Below, one piece after another: positions 1-7,320 of a DNA stretch of 32,550 nucleotides. Every line of letters starts with the position of its first letter. Position 1 is the stretch's first letter. A model generated the notes under the pieces. That model was given only the letters and a program-made list of their open reading frames with translations, did not search any database and was not told where the DNA came from. Location: positions 1 through 32,550 of the forward strand of contig DJGZ01000079.1 in NCBI GenBank assembly GCA_002433025.1, read 5' to 3'. The translations under genes were made by a program, and so were the position numbers. The DNA is from Bacteroidales bacterium UBA5833. GTDB lineage: Bacteria; Bacteroidota; Bacteroidia; Bacteroidales; Lentimicrobiaceae.

Positions 1-116
1 TGATGTTCCAATCAATGCTTAGTGATGTCAGCACAAACGGTTGACTTTGTTCTTTTTATCCGCTCAGGCCGTAGGGTTGTGAATCCGTAGCAGGGAATAC
101 AGGCATAACGTATCCC

Positions 117-133
117 ACGCAAAGGCGCAAAGA
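117..133. repeat. CGCAAAG-type intergenic repeat unit
   Basis: The heptamer CGCAAAG occurs twice with one base between, at 118-124 and 126-132. From memory, runs of this heptamer are abundant between genes in many environmental bacterial genomes and generate spurious reading frames. The assignment to that repeat class is recall, not a search. A frame-by-frame translation here gives no protein-like sequence. Confidence 0.4.
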
Positions 134-248
134 CCCTGCAAAAGTGGCGGGGCAGGCAGCAATGGTTTGATTATGGATGATTTGTTAACTTTAAGTAGGT
201 TTTTATAATACGTTGTAAATCTATTTATTAAAATTTTTAATGGACTTT

Positions 249-257
249 TGTGAATAA
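249..257 (-). promoter_or_regulatory. DnaA box TTATTCACA
   Basis: Exact match to TTATNCACA on the minus strand, at the right edge of an AT-rich stretch. Paired with a second box at 367-375. Function is inferred from sequence only. Confidence 0.4.
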
Positions 258-366
258 CTACAGCCTCATTTATAAACTTACGAAAACGGTCTGCACTTCC
301 TTTGCCTGATGCTAATGCAATGAACACAGGAAAAACTTAACAGTGAAAAGAATTTTTCTATTAACC

Positions 367-375
367 TGTGGATAA
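367..375 (-). promoter_or_regulatory. DnaA box TTATCCACA
   Basis: Exact match to the strongest form of the DnaA box on the minus strand, 54 bases before the -7 box of the CPBP gene. It could belong to an origin, a DnaA-controlled promoter, or be coincidental. Confidence 0.45.
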
Positions 376-428
376 AAATTCAGGAGTGGCGGTGTTTAAA
401 TTTTCCTCTATTAAAATACATTCCGCTT

Positions 429-436
429 TAAGTTTG
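429..436 (+). promoter_or_regulatory. -7 promoter box (TAAGTTTG) for the CPBP protease gene
   Basis: Matches the Bacteroidota sigma-ABfr -7 consensus TAnnTTTG and lies 61 bases before the ATG at 498. No clear TTTG -33 box is visible at the usual 19-22 base spacing, so the call rests on the -7 box and position. Confidence 0.4.
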
Positions 437-497
437 TTATCAGAAACTGACGGTGACTGATTGCCGTTTACGGAAACGTATTTAACCTAAGAAATTT

Positions 498-1322
498 ATG
501 CGCAATACCTTCAGAATCATACTCATCACCCTTGCTGCTTTCGGATTGTATTATTTACTGCAGCAGTTATTTTTCAGGGAAATCAGGCATTGGTTTATGC
601 AGGCAGGTCTGAATGCAGGTTTCAGCCACCTGATTTCTTATTTTATTACAGGAACTCCTTTGTTTGCGGCTGTGCTGATCATCCACGGCCCTAAAAGGTT
701 TGCCGAAAGCCTTGGATTGAATAAATCTGTTGGTAAAGGCTTCGTGTTTGCCTTGCTCTGCACATTGCCGATGCTTTTGGGATATGCCCTGTTGTTTGAG
801 TTTGACCGGGAGATCACTTTTAACCAGGTTTTTATGGGTGCCGTGGTTGCCGCATTGATTGAGGAGTTGTATTTCAGGGCTTTTCTTTACGGACAGTTAT
901 TCAGGTTTACCCGACTTGGGTTTATTCCGTCTGTGCTGGCCGGAGCCTTGCTTTTTGCCTCCCTTCACCTGTATCAGAGCAATGAGTTTTCCACGCTTAC
1001 CGGCATTTTCATTACAACATTCTCAGGAGCTGTGCTTTTTGCCTGGGTCATGTCGGAATGGCAGCACAACCTTTGGGTGCCGGTTTTCCTTCACTTTTTT
1101 ATGAACCTTTTCTGGATGATGTTTTCTGCCGGCGACAATGCCCTTGGCGGATGGTATGCCAATATTTTCAGGGCGATCACCATCGCACTGATCATTGTGA
1201 TCACCATCCTTTATAAACGGCGCAGCGGTGAGCGCATGGAAATTAACCGGGAAACACTCTGGATAAAGAAACGGCAAACCTTTCAGCCGGATGGAAATGC
1301 AACCTCCCGAATCCTGGATTAA
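498..1322 (+). CDS. CPBP family intramembrane glutamic endopeptidase
   Basis: A 274-residue polytopic membrane protein of the CPBP (CAAX protease/bacteriocin-processing, Abi) family. The three signature motifs are visible: EELYFR with the catalytic Glu pair at 122-123 and Arg127, FASLH with His157, and HFFMN with His199 and Asn203. The N-terminus is hydrophobic from residue 6, and further membrane segments surround the motifs. The C-terminal ~35 residues are polar and basic and probably cytoplasmic. Family members cleave prenylated or other membrane-proximal substrates; in bacteria roles include bacteriocin self-immunity and signalling, and the substrate here is unknown. It is transcribed alone and converges on the MORN protein gene. 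No Shine-Dalgarno is seen, which is usual for the phylum. Confidence 0.9.
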   Translation: MRNTFRIILITLAAFGLYYLLQQLFFREIRHWFMQAGLNAGFSHLISYFITGTPLFAAVLIIHGPKRFAESLGLNKSVGKGFVFALLCTLPMLLGYALLFEFDREITFNQVFMGAVVAALIEELYFRAFLYGQLFRFTRLGFIPSVLAGALLFASLHLYQSNEFSTLTGIFITTFSGAVLFAWVMSEWQHNLWVPVFLHFFMNLFWMMFSAGDNALGGWYANIFRAITIALIIVITILYKRRSGERMEINRETLWIKKRQTFQPDGNATSRILD

Positions 1323-1376
1323 GTATTCCGGGGAATTTTTCGGAAGAGGATAAGATCAAAATGGACCACTGCCGGG

Positions 1377-2123
1377 CTATTTTTCCTCTTTAACACTTTT
1401 CTCCAGCCGCTTGTCATAATACTCTTCGGCCTGAAGAAAGCCGTTCGACCATATTTCCTTCTTTTCGGCGACACCCTTGTCGTTAAGATGCATCCATACC
1501 CCATCCTTGAAGTTGTTTTTATAGGGTCCTGACACCATCACCCTGCCGTTCGGATGGAAAAAAGTGGCAAGTCCTTCGAGTTTGCCGTTTTTGTAAGTGG
1601 CTGATAGTTTTACTGGTCCGTCGTGGAAATATTGTTTCCAGGGCCCGTCTTTGGTTCCATTGCGGTAAGAAATCTCTTCAAGCAGTATGCCGTTCTGGTA
1701 ATAGTTCTTCCATATGCCCGACGGAATCCCGTTTTCATAAAACTCCTCAGAGATCAGGATGCCTTCTTCATTGTAAAACTTCCAGGATCCTTCACGTTTT
1801 TCGTTCAGGTAAAGACCTTCGGCGGCCATTTTTCCGTAACGGTTATAAGTAATTGTATAGGCCCGTGTCCCTTTTTCGGTAAATGTTGTCCTCGCTTTAA
1901 CTTTTCCTGTAGTATCATAATAAATAAACTCCCCATCGGGCAGGTTATTCATGAAAGTTCCCCGGTAAACAGGTTTACCTGCACCGTCGGTTTTCAGCCA
2001 TAAGCCCTGCTTCAGTCCACGTGCATCGGTATGATTGGACGCAGGGGGGAGGGTATCCTGGGCATGCAGGGACGGTATCAGTAACGCAATGAAAATTATA
2101 ATAACGGCAGTCGTTGATCTCAT
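1377..2123 (-). CDS. Secreted MORN-repeat (YwqK-type) protein
   Basis: The frame is open to 2177, but the Met at 2123 starts a clean signal peptide (basic MRS, a long Ile/Leu/Ala core, then SLHAQ), so I chose it; the upstream Met codons at 2156 and 2177 would put 11-18 polar residues before it. The mature protein consists of repeated units of about 20-24 residues such as GxxKDGxWxxY, YxNGIxSGxWKxYYxNG and YKNGKLEGLATFF, the MORN-variant repeat found in YwqK-annotated proteins. These form extended beta-hairpin stacks, typically periplasmic or surface-exposed, with binding or scaffolding roles. No catalytic residues are seen. The YwqK 'antitoxin' label in databases should not be taken as a function here. 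It diverges from recR across about 280 bases. Confidence 0.8.
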   Translation of the reverse strand: MRSTTAVIIIFIALLIPSLHAQDTLPPASNHTDARGLKQGLWLKTDGAGKPVYRGTFMNNLPDGEFIYYDTTGKVKARTTFTEKGTRAYTITYNRYGKMAAEGLYLNEKREGSWKFYNEEGILISEEFYENGIPSGIWKNYYQNGILLEEISYRNGTKDGPWKQYFHDGPVKLSATYKNGKLEGLATFFHPNGRVMVSGPYKNNFKDGVWMHLNDKGVAEKKEIWSNGFLQAEEYYDKRLEKSVKEEK

Positions 2124-2401
2124 CAGTTTCAGGTGCTGATTATCTTCAGCTGCCATACTCCGGAAGCAGGCAACCATTTGTTTCGTAAATTTGTTGCAAA
2201 AATAATCACTATTGCTTGTTATCCGTATGTTTTTTTGCGGCTGATGATCAATGAATTACTCACCTGTTGTTACACGATTGAAAGAGACAGGTTCGTAAAT
2301 GGTTATAGTATTGCAAATCAGTGGCTTACTGGTCATTTTCGTGAGTTCCTGTGGTTTTTTCTTTAACTCATATTGGTATCGGCCTTACAAATATCTGATC
2401 A

Positions 2402-3016
2402 ATGAATACATATTCATCCCGTTTGCTTGAAGACGCAGTGAATGAACTTACCCGGCTTCCGGGCATTGGCCGCCGCACCGCCCTCCGGCTGGCACTTCAC
2501 CTGCTGAGGCAGGATATGCAACGTTCGGAAGCCCTTGGCAATGCCATTATCCGCCTCCGGAACGAGGTGAGGTACTGCAAGCGCTGCCACAATATCTCAG
2601 ATGCTGAATTGTGCGCGATTTGTGCCGATCATCGCCGGGATCATACCGTGGTATGTGTTGTAGAGGATATCCGGGATGTAATGGCCATTGAAAATACCGG
2701 TCAGTTCAGGGGCGAATACCACGTGCTGGGTGGGGTAATCTCGCCGATGGACGGTATTGGGCCCGGCGATCTGAACATCGCTTCGCTTGAGCAACGGGCG
2801 GCTGAAGAACCAGTTTCCGAACTTATTATGGCTTTGCCGGCCACTACCGAGGGGGATACGACGAATTTTTACCTGTACAAAAGACTTCATGAGAAGGTCG
2901 GAGCAATTTCTGCCATCTCACGCGGGGTGGCAATTGGCGATGATCTTGAATTCGCCGATGAGGTAACCCTTGGCAAGTCAATACTGAACAGGGTTCCCTA
3001 TCACAAAGCGTTCTGA
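2402..3016 (+). CDS. recR: Recombination mediator protein RecR
   Basis: 204 residues, the usual RecR length. RecR works with RecO (and RecF) to load RecA on SSB-coated single-stranded DNA at gaps. The N-terminal helix-hairpin-helix contains LPGIGRRTA at about 19-27. The zinc finger has Cys59, Cys62, Cys71 and Cys74 (CxxC-x8-CxxC). A TOPRIM domain follows from about 82, with VVEDIRDVMAIE and GGVISPMDGIGP, and the conserved C-terminal part ends in NRVPYHKAF. It starts with ATG at 2402, a few bases after a TGATC palindrome and without an obvious ribosome-binding site. The pirin gene begins two bases after its stop, so the two are probably co-transcribed. Confidence 0.97.
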   Translation: MNTYSSRLLEDAVNELTRLPGIGRRTALRLALHLLRQDMQRSEALGNAIIRLRNEVRYCKRCHNISDAELCAICADHRRDHTVVCVVEDIRDVMAIENTGQFRGEYHVLGGVISPMDGIGPGDLNIASLEQRAAEEPVSELIMALPATTEGDTTNFYLYKRLHEKVGAISAISRGVAIGDDLEFADEVTLGKSILNRVPYHKAF

Positions 3017-3017
3017 C

Positions 3018-3728
3018 ATGAAGGTTGAAATTCACCAGTCGGATCAGCGCGCCCGGGCTTCCTATGGATGGCTCGAAGCCCGTTACAGTTTCAGTTTTGC
3101 CGATTACTTTAATCCGGTGCGCGAACGTTTCGGGGTTGTCAGGGTGCTCAATGAAGTGTCTTTATCGGGAGGGCATGCCACCGCGCTGCATACGCATACC
3201 AACATGGAGATCATTACCATTCCGCTCAAAGGAGACCTGGAACAGCTTGATGCAAACGGAAACCGGGATCTGATCAGGGAAGGGGAGGTGCAACTCTTAT
3301 CCGCCGGAACCGGTATTACCGTGTCTGAAGCGAATTTGTCATCCGGTGAACCGTGCAGTTTTCTGCAGATATGGATTTTTCCGGAGACGAAGCATACCAA
3401 TCCGGAAGTTGATAAATTGGCTTATAATGCATTGGTTCGAAAAAACATTCCCCGGTTGATTGTTTCACCTGATAAAAAATCGTCCGTTCTTCGCATCCGC
3501 CAGCAAGCCTGGATGTATATCCTTGATATGGACAAGGGTTCCGGCCTGGATTATCAGTTGAATCGTACCGGCAACGGGCTGTTGGTATTTGTAATTGAGG
3601 GGGAGGTTAATGTGGCGGGCGGGCAAGTGCACCGGCGCGATTCCTTTGAAATGCGGGGGGCTGATCGGGTAACTGTTGTGGCACGGGAAGAAGCCAGGCT
3701 GCTGCTCTTTGAGGTTCCGGAAGACTGA
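3018..3728 (+). CDS. Pirin family protein with an altered metal site
   Basis: 236-residue bicupin of the pirin/YhhW/YhaK family. The N-terminal YGWLEARYSFSFADYF and RVLNE segments are typical. Pirins bind Fe or another metal through His-x-His, His and Glu; some have quercetin dioxygenase activity. Here the first pair is kept (His58, His60, in HTHTNME), but the loop normally written GTGI-x-HSE reads GTGITVSE, so the third ligand His is Val102, while Glu104 remains. This places it between active YhhW-like and metal-less YhaK-like proteins, and enzymatic activity is doubtful. The C-terminal cupin (about 130-236) is intact in length. It begins two bases after recR, suggesting shared transcription; no functional link is known. 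Confidence 0.9.
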   Translation: MKVEIHQSDQRARASYGWLEARYSFSFADYFNPVRERFGVVRVLNEVSLSGGHATALHTHTNMEIITIPLKGDLEQLDANGNRDLIREGEVQLLSAGTGITVSEANLSSGEPCSFLQIWIFPETKHTNPEVDKLAYNALVRKNIPRLIVSPDKKSSVLRIRQQAWMYILDMDKGSGLDYQLNRTGNGLLVFVIEGEVNVAGGQVHRRDSFEMRGADRVTVVAREEARLLLFEVPED

Positions 3729-3799
3729 CGGATCAGAAAATTAATGCGGTCATCAGGGATCAAAGGGCGTTGCCATGAAATCCCCCGGGGGGACAAGGA

Positions 3800-4060
3800 T
3801 TATAGTTTCATTGACCCGATATCTTCCACGATGTCAAAAATGCTCATCTGGTTAGGCCCGATTACCGGTTCGTGGCTGTTTTTCTGGTTTCCATAACCAT
3901 TGCTCAGCAGATAAGCCATGATGGCTTTTTTGTACATATTCACCGGGGTCGTTCCGTTTTTCCTGCAAAAGGCATCCACGCGTTTCTTCTGTTGCTGGGT
4001 AAGCTTGAATGCAACAGGTTTGTATTTAATGGACTTTTTACGTTTCCGTTTTCCCGCCAT
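3800..4060 (-). CDS. Small basic protein, possible ribbon-helix-helix-like DNA binder
   Basis: 86 residues. The N-terminus is very basic (MAGKRKRKKSIKYK), followed by a segment AFKLTQQQKKRVDAFCRKNG and a helix TPVNMYKKAIMAYL whose pattern (strand, helix, turn, helix) resembles a ribbon-helix-helix fold. A polar linker and an amphipathic tail QMSIFDIVEDI close it, resembling a short protein-docking motif. I do not recognise the family, and the DNA-binding idea is inference from composition. It stands alone between pirin and glmM, on the opposite strand to pirin. No partner toxin gene is next to it, which argues against a toxin-antitoxin pair. No TAnnTTTG box is seen upstream. Coding is supported by normal codon use and a plausible start. 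Confidence 0.65.
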   Translation of the reverse strand: MAGKRKRKKSIKYKPVAFKLTQQQKKRVDAFCRKNGTTPVNMYKKAIMAYLLSNGYGNQKNSHEPVIGPNQMSIFDIVEDIGSMKL

Positions 4061-4165
4061 AAGATGGTTTTTGAAATATCGGGCAATTTAGCAAATCTTT
4101 GATTGACAACGCACCTCAGCCTCAATTTTTTATACTTTCATCAACGTCTTTCATTCAACAGGAAG

Positions 4166-5554
4166 TTACTCCCTGATTATTTCCCTGATGTCATCAATAA
4201 TTTTGCGGGCAAGCACGCCGGCTTTTACTTCGGAATCACTCTCGGAATAGATGCGGATGATGGGTTCGGTGTTTGACCGCCTCAGGTGCACCCATTCGCT
4301 GCCGAATTCTATTTTTACTCCGTCTTCGGTATTGATGGGATGTTTTTTGTATTTAGCGGCTATTTTACTGAGGATAATATCCACATCCATTTCAGGGGAA
4401 AGCTGAATTTTATTTTTTGACATGAAGTAGTCGGGATAGGTACTTCTGAGTCCTGAGCAGCGTTTGCCTGACTGGGCCAGGTGGGTAAGGAACAGGGCAA
4501 TGCCTGCCAGCGCATCGCGGCCGTAATGAAGCTCGGGCAGAATCACCCCTCCGTTGCCTTCACCGCCGATCACAGCTCCCACTTCTTTCATCCGGGCTAC
4601 CACATTTACTTCGCCCACCGCGGAAGCATAATAAGTGCCGCCGGCCTTTTCAGTGATATCGCGCAGCGCCCTGGTGGATGACATGTTCGAAACGGTATTC
4701 CCGGGTTTGTGCGAAAGTACATAGTCGGCAACGGCTACCAGGGTGTATTCCTCACCAAACATGCCGCCGTCTTCGGAAATAATTGCCAGACGGTCCACGT
4801 CAGGATCAACCACAAACCCGACATGCGCTTTGTTTTTAACAACCAGTTCCGATATTTCCTTCAGATTTTCGGGCAGTGGTTCGGGATTGTGCGGAAAACG
4901 GCCGTCAGGAGTACAATAAAGCTCATCGATGATCTCAACGCCCAGCGATTTTAAAAGCAGGGGGATGGCAATGCCGCCAGTCGAATTCACTGCGTCGACC
5001 GCAACCCTGAAATGGGCCATTTTTATGGCAAATGAATTCACATAAGGCAGGTTGATAATTTTCTCAATATGCTTTCTTAGCTGCGTATCATCATGCGTAA
5101 TAGTGCCAAGTTTATCAACTTCGGCAAAAGTGTAGTTGTCCGATCCGGCAATGCTGAGCAGTTGCTCCCCTTCCTGCGCGCTGATAAATTCACCCTCGCT
5201 GTTCAGCAGTTTCAGTGCATTCCATTGCCATGGATTGTGGCTGGCCGTGAGGATGATTCCTCCTGCGGCACCAAGGTCTTTCACCGCCATTTCAACGGTA
5301 GGGGTTGTTGAAAGGCCAAGGTCGGTTACATCAACCCCCATCCCGGTAAGTGTGGCAGTAACAAGGCTGTTGACCATGCTGCCCGATACCCGCGCATCGC
5401 GGCCTACCACTACAGAGATTCGTTCTGATGAAACCGATGTCAGCATGCTGGCATAGGCAGCAGTAAATTTAACAATATCCACGGGACTGAGCCCCTCTCC
5501 GGGTTTGCCACCGATGGTGCCCCTGATACCTGAAATGCTCTTTATTAATGTCAT
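4166..5554 (-). CDS. glmM: Phosphoglucosamine mutase / phosphohexomutase (GlmM-type)
   Basis: Alpha-D-phosphohexomutase of 462 residues from the Met at 5554; the open frame to 5581 runs into the -7 promoter box, so the inner start is preferred. Signature sites are all present: phosphoserine loop TASHNP with Ser105, metal-binding DPDVDR (Asp250, Asp252, Asp254), sugar-binding GEGNGG at 331-336, and phosphate-binding RRSNTEP at 425-431. The family interconverts hexose 6- and 1-phosphates. In Bacteroidota this form is normally annotated GlmM, making glucosamine-1-phosphate for UDP-GlcNAc, peptidoglycan and LPS. Phosphomannomutase or phosphoglucomutase activity cannot be excluded from sequence alone. 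It is monocistronic and divergent from the TPR gene. Confidence 0.85.
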   Translation of the reverse strand: MTLIKSISGIRGTIGGKPGEGLSPVDIVKFTAAYASMLTSVSSERISVVVGRDARVSGSMVNSLVTATLTGMGVDVTDLGLSTTPTVEMAVKDLGAAGGIILTASHNPWQWNALKLLNSEGEFISAQEGEQLLSIAGSDNYTFAEVDKLGTITHDDTQLRKHIEKIINLPYVNSFAIKMAHFRVAVDAVNSTGGIAIPLLLKSLGVEIIDELYCTPDGRFPHNPEPLPENLKEISELVVKNKAHVGFVVDPDVDRLAIISEDGGMFGEEYTLVAVADYVLSHKPGNTVSNMSSTRALRDITEKAGGTYYASAVGEVNVVARMKEVGAVIGGEGNGGVILPELHYGRDALAGIALFLTHLAQSGKRCSGLRSTYPDYFMSKNKIQLSPEMDVDIILSKIAAKYKKHPINTEDGVKIEFGSEWVHLRRSNTEPIIRIYSESDSEVKAGVLARKIIDDIREIIRE

Positions 5555-5578
5555 ATTGATTCTGGCTGGCTTGGAATG

Positions 5579-5586
5579 CAAATGTA
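5579..5586 (-). promoter_or_regulatory. -7 promoter box (TACATTTG) for glmM
   Basis: TAnnTTTG on the minus strand, 24 bases before the ATG at 5554. It overlaps the upstream extension of the frame and therefore supports the inner start. No clear -33 box. The 302-base gap between the glmM and TPR starts otherwise shows only the divergent box at 5815. Confidence 0.5.
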
Positions 5587-5814
5587 ATTGAAAATAACGG
5601 ATGTCCGCATGTCATCATTTGCTGAGCCGCTGTTGTATTCCGGAAGGCCTGCACCAATGCTGATGAACCCGACTTTTCAACAATGGCCTGTCCATAACTT
5701 AATCTCAAACCACTGGCAAAACGGAAGAAATTGGTGTAATATTACGACTGAAACCGGCTGATTCAGTTTGCAGGTCATAACTTTTATATCCTGCCCCCGG
5801 AACATAAAAATGCC

Positions 5815-5822
5815 TACCTTTG
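5815..5822 (+). promoter_or_regulatory. -7 promoter box (TACCTTTG) for the TPR gene
   Basis: Exact TAnnTTTG, followed by GC, 34 bases before the ATG at 5857. It probably drives TPR, DUF368 and aroE together. No -33 TTTG at the expected spacing. Confidence 0.55.
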
Positions 5823-5856
5823 CAGAGGATTATTGCACTTGCAGTAATTGCGTAAA

Positions 5857-7272
5857 ATGATGAATGATTTTTTTGAACACCGCGAAGAAGAAGACTCCAT
5901 TTCCTACCTGACTGAACGTTTTGAAAACATGCTCAGGGAAGGAGGGCGTTACTTTTTTGATATTGAAGAATATGAGGATCTGATCGACCATTATTTAGCG
6001 CTTGGCGATCTGAAGAAGTGCGGGCTGGCCATCAGCCATTCCATGGAGCAGTACCCTGGTTACACCGGTTTTCAGATCAGGCAGGCTCAATTGCTGGTAT
6101 CGTCCAACAAGGCAGAAAAGGCCCTCAGGGTGCTTTCGCAGGTTGAGGACATCGACCCTACAAACAGTGAGATTTATATCACCAAAGGGGCTATTTACAG
6201 TCAGCTGAAGCGCTATGACGATGCCATCCGCGAATACAACAAAGCCATCACCGACGATGAAGAAGACCTGGGGAATATCTATTCCAACATTGCTTATGAA
6301 TATGAGAACCTGGGGAATTACGACAAAGCCATTGAGTATCTGAAAAAGGTACTGGAAATTGAGCCTGATAATGAGGCAATAATTTTTGAACTGGCTTTCT
6401 GCTATGAGATCACCGGGCAGAATGAGGAAAGTGTGGATTATTTCACCGCTTACCTTGACCGTTATCCGTATTCAAAGTTTGCCTGGTTCAATCTTGGGGT
6501 GGCTTTCAATACACTGGAACTTTTTGAGAAAGCGATAGAATCGTTTGAGTTTGCCATTGCCATTGACCCTTCATTTTCCTCTGCACATTTCAACAAGGCC
6601 AATTCGCTGGCCGGCATGCAGTTGTACCGGCAGGCGATAGAGGCCTACCACGATACCTTCGAGCATGAGCCTCCCGAAGGACTGACCTATTATTATATAG
6701 GTGAGTGCTACGAGAAACTGGAAGCCTGGGATGAAGCCATAGCGAACTTCAGGAAGGCTGTGGAAATGGATGAAAATATTGCCGATGCCTGGATCGGGAT
6801 GGGGGTTTGCTACGAAGAGAAAGGCAACCTCAAAGCGGCTTTAAGGTATATCCGCCGCGGGCTCGAGATGGATCCCGATAATGCGGAATACCTGGCAACC
6901 CTGGCTGTAACCCAGCAACATGCAGGGTTTTATAACGAAGCAGCAGTTTCGTTCACAAAGTCAGCGCAGATCAATCCTTCGGACCCGGGTATATGGCTGG
7001 ATTTCTCTGCCATGTTCGCCGAACTGGATGAATATGACCACGCCCTTGATGTTCTGGAAACAGGCCTCACGCATCAGCCGGATAATGTTGCCCTTTTTTA
7101 CCGTAAGGTTGCTTACCTCTATAACATGGGAAAGCCCAAACAGGCAATGTCGGCCCTGCACACCGCGCTTTCAAAGGGCAACGACGGGCTGGATGAGCTT
7201 TTTGAATTCGCTCCTTATCTGAAAGACGATCCTTCGGTAGTTGAAATCATTGCTTCTTATCGTCTGTTTTGA
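5857..7272 (+). CDS. Tetratricopeptide-repeat protein
   Basis: 471 residues. The frame opens at a TTG (5848), but ATG codons at 5857 and 5860 are better starts. It has no signal peptide or membrane segment and is acidic, so it is likely cytoplasmic. Roughly ten or more TPR units run from about 40 to the end; clear examples are YITKGAIYSQLKRYDDAI, YSNIAYEYENLGNYDKAI, AWIGMGVCYEEKGNLKAAL and YYYIGECYEKLEAWDEAI, each with the G/Y/A and final P (EIEPDN, EMDPDN) pattern. TPR arrays are protein-protein scaffolds and the partner is unknown. DUF368 starts 48 bases downstream and aroE 9 bases after that, so the three are probably one operon. I recall this TPR-DUF368-aroE order from other Bacteroidota, but have not checked it. 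Confidence 0.88.
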   Translation: MMNDFFEHREEEDSISYLTERFENMLREGGRYFFDIEEYEDLIDHYLALGDLKKCGLAISHSMEQYPGYTGFQIRQAQLLVSSNKAEKALRVLSQVEDIDPTNSEIYITKGAIYSQLKRYDDAIREYNKAITDDEEDLGNIYSNIAYEYENLGNYDKAIEYLKKVLEIEPDNEAIIFELAFCYEITGQNEESVDYFTAYLDRYPYSKFAWFNLGVAFNTLELFEKAIESFEFAIAIDPSFSSAHFNKANSLAGMQLYRQAIEAYHDTFEHEPPEGLTYYYIGECYEKLEAWDEAIANFRKAVEMDENIADAWIGMGVCYEEKGNLKAALRYIRRGLEMDPDNAEYLATLAVTQQHAGFYNEAAVSFTKSAQINPSDPGIWLDFSAMFAELDEYDHALDVLETGLTHQPDNVALFYRKVAYLYNMGKPKQAMSALHTALSKGNDGLDELFEFAPYLKDDPSVVEIIASYRLF

Positions 7273-7320
7273 AATTCCGCCCTCCTCTGAAAATCCAGCA
7301 TAAACCACGTAACTGAGACT

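Larger units (their letters stand above)
1..497. other. Non-coding AT-rich region with DnaA-box-like sites
   Basis: No convincing gene is visible. The minus-strand frame across 64-327 looks spurious: it is short, has no recognisable family, and its C-terminal part reads through a non-coding repeat at 117-133. About 178-260 is strongly AT-rich. Two exact matches to the DnaA box TTATNCACA lie on the minus strand at 249-257 (TTATTCACA) and 367-375 (TTATCCACA), 118 bases apart in the same orientation. I noticed no other exact match while reading the window. The right end carries the promoter of the CPBP protease gene. An origin or DnaA-regulated region is possible but not demonstrated. Confidence 0.45.

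Noticed and set aside
64..327. Minus-strand frame of 87 codons
   Set aside because: No recognised family, no promoter box at its start, and the C-terminal part translates a non-coding repeat.
1377..2123. Treating the MORN protein as an antitoxin because related proteins are labelled YwqK antitoxin
   Set aside because: No adjacent toxin gene; the protein has a signal peptide, unlike an antitoxin that must act in the cytoplasm.
2133..2366. Plus-strand frame before recR
   Set aside because: It lies over the N-terminal coding of the MORN protein and the intergenic gap, with no protein-like features.
3782..3791. CCCCCGGGGG palindrome as a terminator after pirin
   Set aside because: A perfect palindrome with no loop cannot fold as an intrinsic hairpin, and no T-run follows.
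3800..4060. Small basic protein as half of a toxin-antitoxin pair
   Set aside because: The neighbouring genes are pirin (opposite strand) and glmM, neither a toxin.
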